The notes under the pieces were generated by a model that worked only from the letters and a program-made list of their open reading frames with translations, searched no databases and was not told the DNA's origin. This document shows positions 45,638 through 58,100 of a stretch of 64,000 bases of DNA, piece after piece. Where the stretch lies: positions 1 through 64,000 of the forward strand of contig JAPTJF010000184.1 of assembly GCA_029339195.1 (NCBI GenBank), in the 5' to 3' direction. Origin of the DNA: Micractinium sp. NFX-FRZ (Eukaryota; Chlorophyta; Trebouxiophyceae; Chlorellales; Chlorellaceae). Position numbers and translations under genes: made by a program. Position 1 is the first letter of the stretch, and each line of letters starts with the position of its first letter.

Positions 45638-48600
45638 ATGGCGCGGGGAGACGAGAGCGACTTTGCTGAAGAGGAGTACGTGGAGTCGGAGGTGCGTGGC
45701 GCGATGCGACAGTGTGCAATCATCTACAGGCAGCGCCCAAGGGCGGTAGCAGGACGCTGGGGCTCGCCCGATTTCCGCCCGCTGCAGCCCGCTGCTGTGG
45801 TGCCGTTTCTGTCATACTGCAGGCCCAGACGACATAATCGTCAATGCCGGACCGTCAGCAGCAGGCCACAGGCGCTGTCAGCGAGGGTGCAGGGTGGTGG
45901 CGGGTGGCGGTGCCGCCGCTCACGCTGGCTGGTCTGCTCCTGCCTGGCCCCTGCAGGAAGTGAGCGAGGAGGAGGAGGAGGATGTTGGGCGGCATCGGAA
46001 GAAGGAGACCGTCAAGGATAAGAAGAAGAAGAAGCGGGGGAGCGAGGTGAGGAGGGCAGTCCTCGGAACGCTTTGGGGTGTGAGCCGATGCAGCTGTTCA
46101 CCCCGTGGCTGCCTGCAGGCACTGCTATGCAGCAGGGTCTCAACAGTTGATCAGGAACCCGCTGTGTGCGGCAGCACGTGCAGCAGCTTTTGGACCTAAG
46201 GAGCTGTGCTCCTGACACCGTTGTTCACTTGCCTTGTACCCCACGCTGCCGTGCCATGCCAATGACGTAACTGCTCTCTGCTGCCGTGCTGTGGTACTCA
46301 CACCCCTGCTGTGTTGCTTGCTGCCGCCTTCCTGCTGGCCGCGCAGGATGAAGACGCCCGCGGTCGCAAGCGGCTGCGGGCCTCTGCATTCATTGATGAT
46401 ATCGCAGGTGTGCATGCTGTGCTCGTGCCTGGATTGCCTGCTGCCTGACCTACTGGGCGGTGGAGTGGCAGGGCAGGTGCCCGGGACGGGATGCACAGAA
46501 ACCAGTGGTTGTTGATCGCCGCTGTCTGCCGTGCCTGCTGTGCTGCAGAGGTGGACGATGACGAGGATGAGGACGAGTATGAGGTGCGGCTTCCTGGCAG
46601 CTGCCGAAGCTGCTGCAACCCCTTGCTCCTCTTGCTGCCGCTGCTACTGCCCTACCTGTCTGACAGCCAGCTGGCCAGGAGCGGGGGGCTGTCATTGCGC
46701 AGGAGCAGCAGACGGTACGCCTGTATCACGCTTGGGTGCTGCCCCGGTGCCCCTCACCTTGCGCTGATGGGCCTTCCGTGCCTGCCCCATCCGTCTCCTT
46801 GCTCTTGTGCAACCAACACGTGTGCACGACATCAACCGCTGCCCTGCAGGAGGAGGGCATGGAGGATTTGATTGACGACGCGGGGGAGGACGTGGTGAGC
46901 GCCTCGGAGATGGTCAAGATGCGGCAGGAGATGCGGGAGGCTGAGCTGGCGGCGGCGCGCGACAGCGAGCCCAACCCGGAGGAGCTGGAGAAGTACATCA
47001 AGGAGCGGTTCGGGGGGCGCAGGTGAGGGGGCAGTGTCAAGAAGTGTGGTAGAATATTTGGACAGGATGCGGGGCTTGCGGGTGAAGGTGAGGGTGGAGG
47101 CGCTGGAGGGACGAAAGCATGTACATGGAGCGGGTTTGGGGGCGCAGGCGAACAGGCAGTAAGGGCGGGGGGCGTTGTGTTGGTTACGGCACCCCGGCTC
47201 CTAGTACCTTGCCGCATCTCTTGAATGCACTTGCTGCTGGCTACGAGGGCTGCTGGTCACATTCAGCAGCACTCGCAGCATGCTATTTGCCTGCAGCACT
47301 GCCGATGGCCTGGCCGCCCCTCCTGCACCTCCCCTGTGCCTCACCGGGCCGCCTCCCTGCGCCCTCCCGCCCATGCCTCGCCCACCTGCAGCTATGCGCA
47401 GCACTATGGTACCGCCGACGACGAGGTGGAGAACAAGGCGGTGGGGCAGCAGGCGCTGATGCCCACCACCTCGGACCCCAAGCTCTGGGTGGTGCGCTGC
47501 GGCGAGGGGCAGGAGCGCGAGGCGGTGGTGTGCCTGCTGCAAAAGTGCTACGACCTGGCAAAGCGAGGCACCCCGCTGCTCATCAAGGCCGTCTTCTGCC
47601 AGGACCACCTCAAGGTGCGGTGGGGGGTGGTGGGGCGGGCAGGGTGGGTTGCTGGGGCTGCTGTTGGGGTGCTGGCAGGGTGGGTGAGGGTGTTGTTGGG
47701 CTGCTGGCATGAGGGTGGGCATGGGTGTGGTGGGGGCCAGGCGGGGTGGGTTGCTGGGGTTGTTGTTAGGCTGCTGGCAGGGTGGGCTTGATGATGGTCA
47801 CAGGTTGGGGAGCTGGGAGCTGGGGAGGAGGATGGATAGATGGCGTCACGTGGTGGGGGCGTGCATGAGGCGCCGCCTTGTGCGGGGCGCACGTGAAGGG
47901 GGCGCTGCTACGCCACCACCACACCCCCTGCCGCCTTGCACCCCTCCCCCTGCTGAGCACCACCACACGCGGCCCGTGGGCCCTGCTAGTGCAGGGCTAC
48001 ATCTATGTGGAAGCGCACAAGGAGGCGCACGTGAAGGAGGCGCTGCGTGGGCTGCGCATGATTTACGGCTCCAAGCCCCCCATGCTGGTGCCGTTGAAGG
48101 AGATGGTGGACGCGATCCGGGTGGTGCGGGGCGCCGAGAAGAACATCGGTGAGAGGAAGAGGTGTTGTGGCCACAACAGTGGGGAGCAAGTGATGGAGCT
48201 GGGGGTGGTGGGGTGTGGGGCTGGAGGGCTGTACCTGAAAGTTGAGGTGGTGGACGCTCTCCAGGGGGTGCAGGGATCATAGCAGAGCACGGGTGAGCAT
48301 TACGGGAGGAGATGTAGAGTTACGAAACACACACAACACGGTGTATGCTGCAGGCAGCTGGGGTACCTGCCTCTGATGCCCCTCCCGCCTGGCTTGCATC
48401 ATCTGCCCACCTTGCTCCCACTTCCATCTGCTCCTGCTACCCCTGCTCTCCCCTCTCCACCATCAAGGCTGGCTCCTGAGCATGCATCGAGAAGGGGTGC
48501 AGCAAGAAGGGGTCCTCTAGCCAGCCAGCCACACCCACCCTAACCTTGCCGCTGCCCTGCCCCTGCGGTGCCCCGTGGTCTCCCTGCAGAGGCTGGCTCC

Positions 48601-51600
48601 TGGGTGCGCATCAAGAACGGTCTGTACAAGGGGGACCTGGCCAAGGTCATCGACACAGATCCGTCAACACAGGTGGGCGGGCGCGGGGCAACTAGTGTGG
48701 GAGCAGGGGGCGCCCGGCTGCCCTGCCTGCCCTGCCTGCCTACCATGCCTGCACATCTGGGCTGCTGTATTGTGCTTGCCATGCCAGCCGTGCCCCTGCC
48801 TATGCCCCTTGGCGCTTCGCGTCATGCGCAGCGTGGCACCATTGGGGCTATCCCTGCCGTTGACCGGCTCGTTTCCAAGTTCTCCTCTGTCTGATATCCT
48901 CTCGTCTGTCGTGGCGCTCCCCTGCCGTGCAGCGCGGCACCATCAAGGTGGTCCCCCGCATCGACTTTGCCGCCATGGCGGCTCGCAAGCCCGAGGACGC
49001 GCGCGCCAACTTTGGGAAGCAGCCCAAGGTCAAGCCGCCTGCGCGCCCCTTCAACCCCGACGAGGTGGGGCCTTGACGAGATGGAAGATGTGGGGTGGGC
49101 GGATGCGGGGTTTGAGGTGGGGTGGGAGTCACAGCGAGAAGCAGCACCAGGTCCAGCCGGCTTCAGATCAAGCCGCCTTTTCAACCTTCTTGAGATGGTG
49201 ACCTTTCCTCACCCCATTCCTACCTAACTGCCATCCCACCTCACCACTCCACCACCACGCCCCTAACCACCCCCTGCAGGCGCGCGCCCACCGGCTGGAC
49301 GTGGTGCAGCAGCGCGACCGCTCTACCGGCGACGTGTACCTCATCTTGAACGGCAACAACCGCTTCCTGGAGGGATACCTGGTGAAAACGGTGGCGCTCA
49401 AGAGCCTGGACCTGCAGGAGAGCCTGCCCCCGCTGGATGAGCTGCAGAAGTTCAACGCCGCCAGCCAGTCGGACGAGGGCGGCGTGGGGGGCGCGGGGGG
49501 CGGCGACCTGGCAGGGCTGGTGCAGGTGAGGCGGGGGGAAGCAGCACTATAGGGGTGGAAGAGGTGGGTGTGGTGAGGTGGGTGGGAGATTGCGAGAAAG
49601 GGCACGTCAGGGGCGTGCGGAGGCAGGCCTGCCAGAGGGGCCAAGGGTTGGAGGCGCACGGCAAAGAGCAAAGAACTCGAGAACGGGCACAGAGGGCGCG
49701 GGTATTGCTGCTGCACTGCTGGGCTGCAGGACCCCAAGTGTGGGTGTGTGCTGGCTGCCGCAGACAGCTGAGGTAGCACGCCTTGCCCTGCCCCTGCCCG
49801 GCCCGCCGCGGCGTGCGTGCAGGCGGAGGCGGGCGCCGACGCGGCCGGCGTCGGCGCTGCTCACAAGTTTGAGAAGGGCGACCGAGTGCTGGTGGCTGAC
49901 GGTGAGCGAGGGAGGAGGGAGGCTGGGGAGGGTGTTTGCAAGCTGGACGCAACGAGGGCATCAATGTGTTCGCAGGAGGCGGTGTGTGAGGAAGAGCTGA
50001 GAGGGGAGCGGAGGACGCCGGAGGGAGCTGCACTTTCAGTGGCATCTGAGAGGGAGCACGGGCTGGTGCAATGGCAGGTCCTTCCCATGCCCGCTGCCAC
50101 GCCCCACGGCATCGACCTCCTGTCCTCACCTCCACTCCAACCCTGCTATTTCCTGCTCACCCTTGCAGGCGACCTGAAGAACATCAGGGGCCAGGTGCAG
50201 CACATCAGCGAGGACGGGGGCGTGATGGTGCTGCCCCAGGACGCCTCGCTGCCCGGCTTCACAGAGGTCATCCGCTTTGAGCCACGAGAGCTGATCAAGT
50301 TCTTCGAGGTGCGCTGTGTGCCTGGGTGTCCGGCGGGTTTCCTTATGCCGGGCTGGGGGCTGCTGGGTAGTACTTGGATGATGCCGCTCGATGTGGTGGA
50401 GTGGGGAGGGTGTGGGGGCGCAGCAAGGTGAGGCGTGGTGTGGGCTGTGGGAATTGGTCGGGAGGGAGGGCCGTGGTGTGGGCGTGCTCGCGTCTGGGCA
50501 GGCGGGCCATGACACAGTACGTCCCAGGGCGCCCTCCTGAACGCATGCTCAGTACCACCCGGCTGGCCCATGCCCCCTGGCCCCTGCATGGCAGCAGGCT
50601 GCAGCAGAGTTGTGTTTGGCTCTCTTCCTTCCTGCACCCACCCACGCTCACAACGCCCTCTGCCCCGCCCCTTCTCAACCCAACCACCCCGTGCCGATTC
50701 TCTGCAGAGCGGCGAGCACGTCAAGGTTGTGCATGGGCAGCACGAGGGGGAGACGGGCATGGTGGTGCGCGTGGAGGGCCCCGTGTGCTACGTCTTCACC
50801 GACGGCACGCAGCAGGAGATCAAGGTGTTTGCGCGCGACCTCACGCTGGCGGTGGCCACGTCATCGGCGGTGGACTCGTGAGCGCCGCTGCGCTGCTGCT
50901 GCTCTCTGCTTGCTTCCTGCTTGTACCTGTTTCCCTGCACAGGCGTGGGATGGGGATGAGTGTGCAGCTGACACAAGGGCGCCAGCCGGGCAGTGCCGGG
51001 GCAGGGCGAATTTGCCTGGCAGGGCTGGCGGTGGGGCGTGCTGTGCCGCCTTCTTGGCTGCCTGTACTCCTGCCGCATGCCATCTTTGCATATGTGCACG
51101 CTCTGCCCTGCGCTCTGCCCTGCGCACAGCTTCAATGGCTACGCTACGCATGACCTGGCTGTGCTTGGCACACAGAGTGCAACCCATACCACAACATTAC
51201 GTTACATCACCTGCCTCTGCCTTGCTGTGCAGGCTGGGCGGCTACGAGATGCACGACCTGGTTGTGCTGGACAATGCCACGGTGGGGGTGGTCATCAATG
51301 TGGAGCAGGACGCGCTGAGGGTGCTCACAAACCAGGTCGGTGGGTGGGCAGAGGAGGAAGGGTGGTGGTTGGGAGGATCTGGGTGGGGTGAAAGAGATGG
51401 AGGATTGCACGAGGAGCAGGCCGGGTGCTGAGGGAGCAGGAGGACGCGGGTGGCTGGGTTGGTTAGCACTTGGCGGGTGAGGGGCAGCACGGAAGGAGCA
51501 CGGTGCAGGGAGCCACATTGTACGGCAACTCCTGCCCCACGCCTCCGCCTGCCCCAGCCCGCCAGCAAGGACTTGGACCCCGGTTGTGCTGCCATGCAGG

Positions 51601-54600
51601 GCCGCCCCGACAAGCCTGACATCCGCCTCTGCCGCCTGCCCGACATCAAGCGCAAGATGAACAACCGGCGGGCCTCAGTCAAGGATGGCTGTGAGTGGGG
51701 CCGGGCGGGCGGGTTCAGGGCAGAGGGGTGGATGCTACTGGCCGTTTCTCAGCAGCAGGCCGCAGGGGCTTTGTTGACTGGGCGGGGCATGCCCTGCCCG
51801 CCTGACTGCCAAGCGTGTAATTCCTCACGTCTCACTTGCTCCCACCCTTCCCCCCGGTCTCCTCTTTACGTGTGTGCCAGCCGGCAACGACGTGGGCGTG
51901 AACGATGCGGTTGATGTGGTGGACGGCCCCCTCAAGGGGCGCAGCGGCGCGGTCAAGTACATCATGCGCGGCTTCCTGTTCATCCAGACGCGGGAGCTGC
52001 AGGAGAACGGCGGGTTCATATGCCTGCAGGCGCGGCACACCAAGGTGCGGCGTCCAGCGGTTGTAGGGTGGTTGCGGGGTGGGGCAGATTGGGGTGTACA
52101 CAGGGCGGGGGCGCAGGGTGTGCAGCTTACAGTGGGGCGGCGCAGGAGTGCGGGCATTTGGAACCAGGGCCAGGCAGGCTGCCAGGCAGCAGCAAGACAG
52201 TGACTGACATGAGCATTTGCTGCTGCTTTGGGGAGGCTCACCCCTGCCCTGCTCACCAACCGCTCTCTGCCCTGGCCAACGTGCCCAACCTCCCTGCCCT
52301 GTTGCACTGCCCTGCAGGTACGTGGCGGCAAGACTGCACGGCCAGGCGGCGGCGTGGGCATGACCCCCGGGCGGTCGCCCGCCTATGGCATGCTCGCCTC
52401 GCCGCACCCCAGCCGCGGCATGCAGCAGAATGTGCTGGCGTCGCCCAGCCGGCAAGGCGGCGCAGGCGGCTACGGCGGCGGCCCGGGCGGCGGCGGCGGC
52501 CAGGGCGGCGGCGGCGTCTACAGCGGCCGTGTGTCCATGCAGCAGGTGCGGAGGGCTGCAGGGAGGGGTTTGGTTTCCCCAGATTCACGGTCATGGAAGC
52601 GCCTGGGTGCCCATGCACTGACGCCCTGCCTCCCTGCCTCCTGCCACTGTGTCCGCCATCCTTACTCCCGCCTCTGCCCTGCCTGCCTGGCTTGGTCTCC
52701 CACCCACACTCGCCTCCTGCCCTCCCCCTAGCCCTGCCTTCCACTCACCCACCCACACGCTGTGTCCCCACCCGGCCCGCCCGGACGCCTGCCTCAGGTC
52801 CGGGCGAGCCGGTCCCAACTGAATCCAATGCGCTGACCATCCCTGCCTTGCCCCCCCTCATCTCTTCAGTATCACGTGCTGGAGGCTAAAGACGGCCGCC
52901 ATCAAGAGCGAAATCAAGCTGCGCACCAACCTTATGTTCCTCCCTCCCTGCCCTGTGCCCCCCATCTCTCTGCAGGACAAGATGTTGGAGGGCAAGACGA
53001 TCACAATCAAGAAGGGGCCCTTCCGCGGCATGCGCGGCCGCGTGATGTCGGCCACCGCCACCCACGTGCGGCTGGAGCTGGAGGCGCAGATGAAGACGGT
53101 GACCGTGGACAGGTGGGTGGGCGGTAGTGCAGGCTTTCTCTATTTTCATGGCGGCAGGGGTGAGGACGAGCACAGATTGGCATTGGAGCAGGTGGCAGTC
53201 GGGAAGGCGATGTTGTTGGACTGGTGGGACTGACTTGCTTGTGGTCAAGGCGGACACGGGAAGGGGATGGCAGCTGGCCAGACGGGCCACCCCGTTGGTT
53301 TGGGACCTTCCCCCATCTCATCCCGCTGCCCTGCCCGCCTGCCCACCTGCCCCACCCTTCACAGGTCCCACCTGGCTCTGGAGGACGGCGGGCGCACAGA
53401 GGCGGCCCCCCGCCCCGGCTACGGCGGCTACCCCTCTGCCCCCACTCCCATGGCGGCGGGCGGGCGCACGCCCATGCACCCCGGCATCACCGCCACGCCC
53501 ATGCACTACAGCTCCCACGCCACGCTGCTGCACCCCGGCATGACGCCGGGCAGGGAGGCGCTCACAAAGACGCCGGCGTACGACCCCGCCTGGGCCGCCA
53601 CGCCCGCACACCCCGGCTTTGGAGGTGGGGCCCCGGGGCTGGGCGGGGGCGGGGCGGAGGACGTGGCACAGTGTGTGCCGATGCAGCATGAAGCGCATGG
53701 CTGGCTGGTTGCCTGACCGGGGCCCAAGCTGGGGCCCTGGCTGCATGGGGTGTTGAATGTGTTCACTTGCTGGATTGCTTGCCTTGTTTGAACCGCTCGG
53801 GTTGCCTGCTCTGACTGCCTCGCCCTCGCACCATCCACAACACTGCACATGCTCCTTCTGACGCCCGCAGGCGGCGGCGGCTACCCCAACGCCGGCACCC
53901 CCGCGTTTGCCGACACCCCCGGCACCGTCAACCCCTCGCCAGCTGGCATGGGCTACGCTGGGCAGTACATGGCCCCTTCGCCCGCTGGCTACGCCCCCTC
54001 CCCTGCCGGCTACGCCCCCTCGCCCGCCGGCTACGCAGCGGCAGCGGGCACGCCCGCGGTGGCGGGCACCCCCGGCATGTACCCTCCTGCCAGCACACCC
54101 GGCATGTATGCTGCGGCGGGCACGCCAGGGGTGTATGGCAGCGGAGACATGCCGGCGCCCACGCCGGGAGGCGCCGGGCAGTACGGCGCCGGCAGCAGCA
54201 GCCGCGGCGTGGACTACTCGTGCTGGGTGGACGTGGAGGTGATGCTGCCGGGCGGCGAGCGCGGCGCCGTGCGCAGCGTGGAGGGCGCGACCGCCACGGT
54301 GGCGGTGGGCCGGGAGGAGGGCGGCGACGGCGGCGGCGGCGGCACGCAGCGCTGGTCCTACCCGCCCGACGCGCCCACACGCGCTGTGCCGGTGGGGGAC
54401 ATGCAGCTTGTGGCGCCTGACCGCAAGGACTCGATCAGGATTGTGGCTGGGGAGCTGGAGGGGCAGTATGGCGAGCTCGTGGGGACAGATGGCGGAGACG
54501 GCATTGTGAAGCTGGCAAACGACATCAAGATCTACCAGCTTGCCAACATTGGCAGGCTGGCGGTGCAGCCGGCGGCAGGCGGAGCGGGGGCGCCGCCCCC

Positions 54601-54619
54601 GCCGCCTCCGCCGGCATAG
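45638..54619 (+). CDS. SPT5: Transcription elongation factor SPT5
   Basis: Twenty exons: 45638-45691, 45957-46046, 46347-46407, 46549-46583, 46850-47022, 47392-47614, 47995-48148, 48590-48672, 48933-49064, 49280-49525, 49823-49901, 50169-50308, 50708-50877, 51233-51335, 51600-51690, 51881-52044, 52318-52545, 52976-53112, 53365-53624, 53871-54619; 3372 nt, 1123 aa. With SPT4 it forms DSIF, the clamp on RNA polymerase II. Order: acidic N-terminus (about 1-80), NGN domain (LWVVRCGEGQEREAV to MLVPLKEMVDAI, about 155-255), then KOW repeats: WVRIKNGLYKGDLAKV, FEKGDRVLV with NIRGQV, GEHVKVVHGQHEGETGMV, YEMHDLVVLDNATVGVV, VGVNDAVDVVDGPLKGRSG, ITIKKGPFRGMRGRV. The C-terminal repeat region has Thr-Pro motifs and SPAGYAP repeats, presumed CDK9 sites. 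A last KOW-like unit (CWVDVEVMLPGGERGAVRSV) ends the protein. Length fits plant and animal SPT5. Confidence 0.95.
47642..47790. repeat. Tandem repeat in SPT5 intron 6 (period about 102 bp)
   Basis: GGGTGGGTTGCTGGGG begins at 47642 and again at 47744, followed each time by a closely similar GTTGTTG/GCTGGCAGGGTGGG tract. The first unit is close to the donor of exon 6. Confidence 0.75.
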
Positions 54620-55146
54620 CCACACCACGTGCGTGCCCGCACGCACGGGGAGCGTATGCGTCCTGTTCCCCCTCTCCCCACGCTTGCTTGCTTTGCTTGC
54701 CCGCTTGCCGCTGTGCTCTTGCCTCCCTTTGCTCCCCTCTCTGCTGTTGAAGCTAGCAACCGTGCGCCTGCGCTCTGCTCGCCTGTGCCTGCGTACGTCA
54801 TCAATTCTCTGTAAACCAGGTGCACGTCCTTCCACAGCAGCAACCCTGGCATGGGCGGCTGGTGCTGCTGGCCTGCGTGTGCTCGGCCTCGGTCACTTGG
54901 GAGGTGTAGCATTGCGTTCTGCTTAGCACGGTACTGCTGGAATACCTGCAAGACAGCTGCCATGTGTGAACATTCCTCACGTTCAGCCGGACCGAGAAGT
55001 GCCGGAACGTATGCCACCAAAGCCGCGGCCCGTATGTTCATGCGCGTTTGGCACCTACTTAAACGCATGTTCAAGGCGCAGAACTGAACCCAAGCCCGGG
55101 AAGTTGAGCAGCCACCTCGGCAGTGCCCACCACCCGCCCCACCTTC
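54620..55146. other. Intergenic: SPT5 3' UTR and VWA gene 2 5' region
   Basis: Tandem plus-strand genes are separated by 527 bp. TGTAA at 54810-54814 is the likely SPT5 poly(A) signal. No gene or RNA is recognised between it and the next start. Confidence 0.6.
54810..54814 (+). terminator. TGTAA poly(A) signal, SPT5
   Basis: The signal lies 191 nt past the stop at 54619. Confidence 0.5.
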
Positions 55147-58100
55147 ATGCGCACCACACTGCGCCCCCTGGGCGCCCTGCTAAGTTTGTTGGCCCTCGCC
55201 CATGCCCGCGTGCTCCTGGAAGAACAGCGGCAGTGCGACAAGCAGCCGCAGTGGAGCTACCAGGCCTGCTATGCAGCAAGTGAGCGGCCGCCTGTGACGT
55301 TGCCTCTGGGCCGCCTTTGAGGAAACACTGTGGCGTCCCTGCCTAAGACCGCCTGATGCTGCCCAGCCTCAACCAGGGGATAACATCCCCTGCGCTCTGC
55401 GACTCTTGTGCCCACCCCCATGCATCTCCATCCGCAGCTAGCACATCGCCGCCCCCGGCGGCACCCCCGGTGCAGGCCGCAGAAGGTACGTGCCATTGTG
55501 TACGTGTGCCGCACAGCAGCCTGTCCACCAGCCCGCAACTCCTTCCGGGTCCAGCTGCACATCTCCCAGGCAGTACTCTCCTTGCAGTTCCCGACGCATT
55601 GCCAAACCCAACTTTGCTGTGCCCCCCAAACTGTGTGCCGCAGGCCCTAGCGAGGCCGTCCTGCCCCCGTGCCTTCCCCTGCGCTGGGGCGGCACCCCGC
55701 CTCCCGGCACCGAGCTTGACAACTGCACCCAGGCCAACCCCTTCCTGGCCAGCGACAGAGATGTGATGCCTCCCCTCGTGATGGCCGCCCAAGGCTCCGC
55801 CGTCTCTGGCGGCCGCACCCTCGGCTTCCGCGCAGGTGAGCTGCCGTGTGGCTGGACAAGCCAGTGGTGGGCAGGGGTGGGAAGCCTTGCGCCTCGCAAC
55901 CCTCTCAAAGTCGCAGCCAGTTAAGATCAAGCTCGAGCGGCGCATGTTCAGGGCACGTGTGCAGCAGGCAGGGCTGAAGGTGAGCAGCTGTCCAGACCAC
56001 CGTGGCGGGGCAGCACACACCTGCCGCATGCTTGCGCATCCCTGCAGGTGGCGCGCAAGACGTGGAAAACTTCCGTGAGAACATCAAGCAGGTGGGCGAG
56101 GGCAGGCGGCAGCTACGGTGGCAGTGAGGCAACGGCTGGGGTCGAGGGGCTTGGGGGAACGGGCGGGCACCCCGACACAGCCCGTGCGCTCGTGGGGAAG
56201 GCTTTGCCACACCGCCAGCAGTGCTCATGCTGCTGCGCCCGCCTCTGACCAGCCGCCGTACCAGCATGGTACACCCTGCAGGGTTACCTCCCCATGCCTA
56301 CTGACCTGACCTACGAGGGACTCATCAAAGAGTACTACTTTGACACCAACAGGTGAGGCACGTGAGCCAGTTGTAGCTGCTGCTTATGTTGCGCTTCACG
56401 AAGCAGCTGTGGGGTGGGAGGGGAGCAGGGCCGCCACCTCAGCCGTGGGTGTGCTGCACAGCGCACACTGCCTGCCTCTCTCTGCACCCTTCCCCTGCTC
56501 ACTGCACACCCACATAAAGTGCCGGCGGCTGTGCAACCCTCCACCCCCCTGCCTCCCTGTAGCCCAAACATGACTGTGGAGCCCTGCACCCAGCTCTTCT
56601 GCCCCAGATACTCCCTGGCAGCCAGCCCCGACCCCATGCTGCCAACCGCCACGGGCGCCCAGCTGCACAAGGCAGGCGCGGCGCCCGAGAGCGAAATCTA
56701 CCTTGCTGTAGGCTTGGATTCAGGCAAGCCGTGTGGAGACTGGCGGTGTGTGTGTGTGTCCCTGTGTCTACCTGGGCACTGCATCACGCCCAGGCAGGGC
56801 TTGCTTATCCTGCCACCTTGCACTGCTTGCAAGTTGGATAATCCTGCCTGGCACTTGTGGCCTGCTGACACATGAGGCCAGCCACCCCTCTGCCCATGCA
56901 GGCATCCAGGAGAGCGACTTCAAGAGGAAGAGGCTCAACCTGGTCATCGTGCTGGATGTCAGTGGCAGCATGGGTGAGCCGGCCAGTGCGTGCCGGGGCC
57001 GCCACCGGGGCAGCGGCTGCATGCCACAAAAGGCTTTCCAGCCAGCCAGGCAGTTGACCACTGACCTGACCTGCCAGTCCGCTACCACCCTTCCCAAGTC
57101 CATGCATGCATGCATGAGAGCATGCCGCATCCACCAATGTGTGTATGCCCGTGCAGGGGAGAGCTGGTCTTCCTATTACTACGACGACTTGGGGCAGCAG
57201 AAGAACTTGACGGAGGCAGGTGAGGTGGCACCCACACACGCTGTGCCCGCTGCCCTCCCGATCAAGGCAGCACATGAGCTTGCCAGCTGTCGAGCGGATG
57301 CGGCCAGACACTCGCCACCGCCGGCCATGCACCGGGTCTGAAAGCCGTGCTTCCTTCTCTTATCTCCCCTCCCCACCTTCCTGTCCTTCTCAGAGCAAAA
57401 CTCCACTAAGATAGAGGTGGCCAAGGAGGTGCTCAAGGTGCGCCCGCCAGGCTGGCACCACAGCTGACCTGGCCGCCCGCCGGTCCCTCCAGACAGTTGA
57501 CGGACAGACCCATGTGTGCAAGGCACACGCCTGCGTGCGTGCCTGCACCTGCTACCACACAGACAGTCCCTCAGCTTTCGCCCGCATGGCTCCCACCCAT
57601 CCAGCATCCTGCCCACGTGCAGTTCCCGCATGGCTATGCAGCAGGGCATCCTGGGCCAGACAACTGCGTCCATGATGTCAGCATGGCTGCCACAGCGTGC
57701 ATTCTTTACTCTCGTTCTGCTCCTGCAGGGCATCCTGGACCAGCTGCACCCAGATGACTACTTCTCCATCGTCCTCTTCTCCGACGGCGGCTGCTCCCCC
57801 AAGCGCATGGGGCCTGCAAGCTGCGCCGACATCCCCTTCCTCAAGAAGCAGGTGAGTTTTTCTCTCTCTCAAAAGGGCGGCTGTTGTGGCATGTACCTTG
57901 TCAGGGCGGCCTTGGTGTGTGTGTGCCTGCCATGCCACGTCAGCGCTGCAGCCTCCCAACTGTGCTGCTGCCCTCTGAAGTGAGAGCGGAAGCGCCCCCA
58001 ATGCAGATCGACCGGGATGTTGCTGCCACAAGCGGCACCGCGCTCTCAAAAGGGCTCGACCTGGGTGCGCACGCCTGCCGAGGAAGCATGCACAGCAGGG

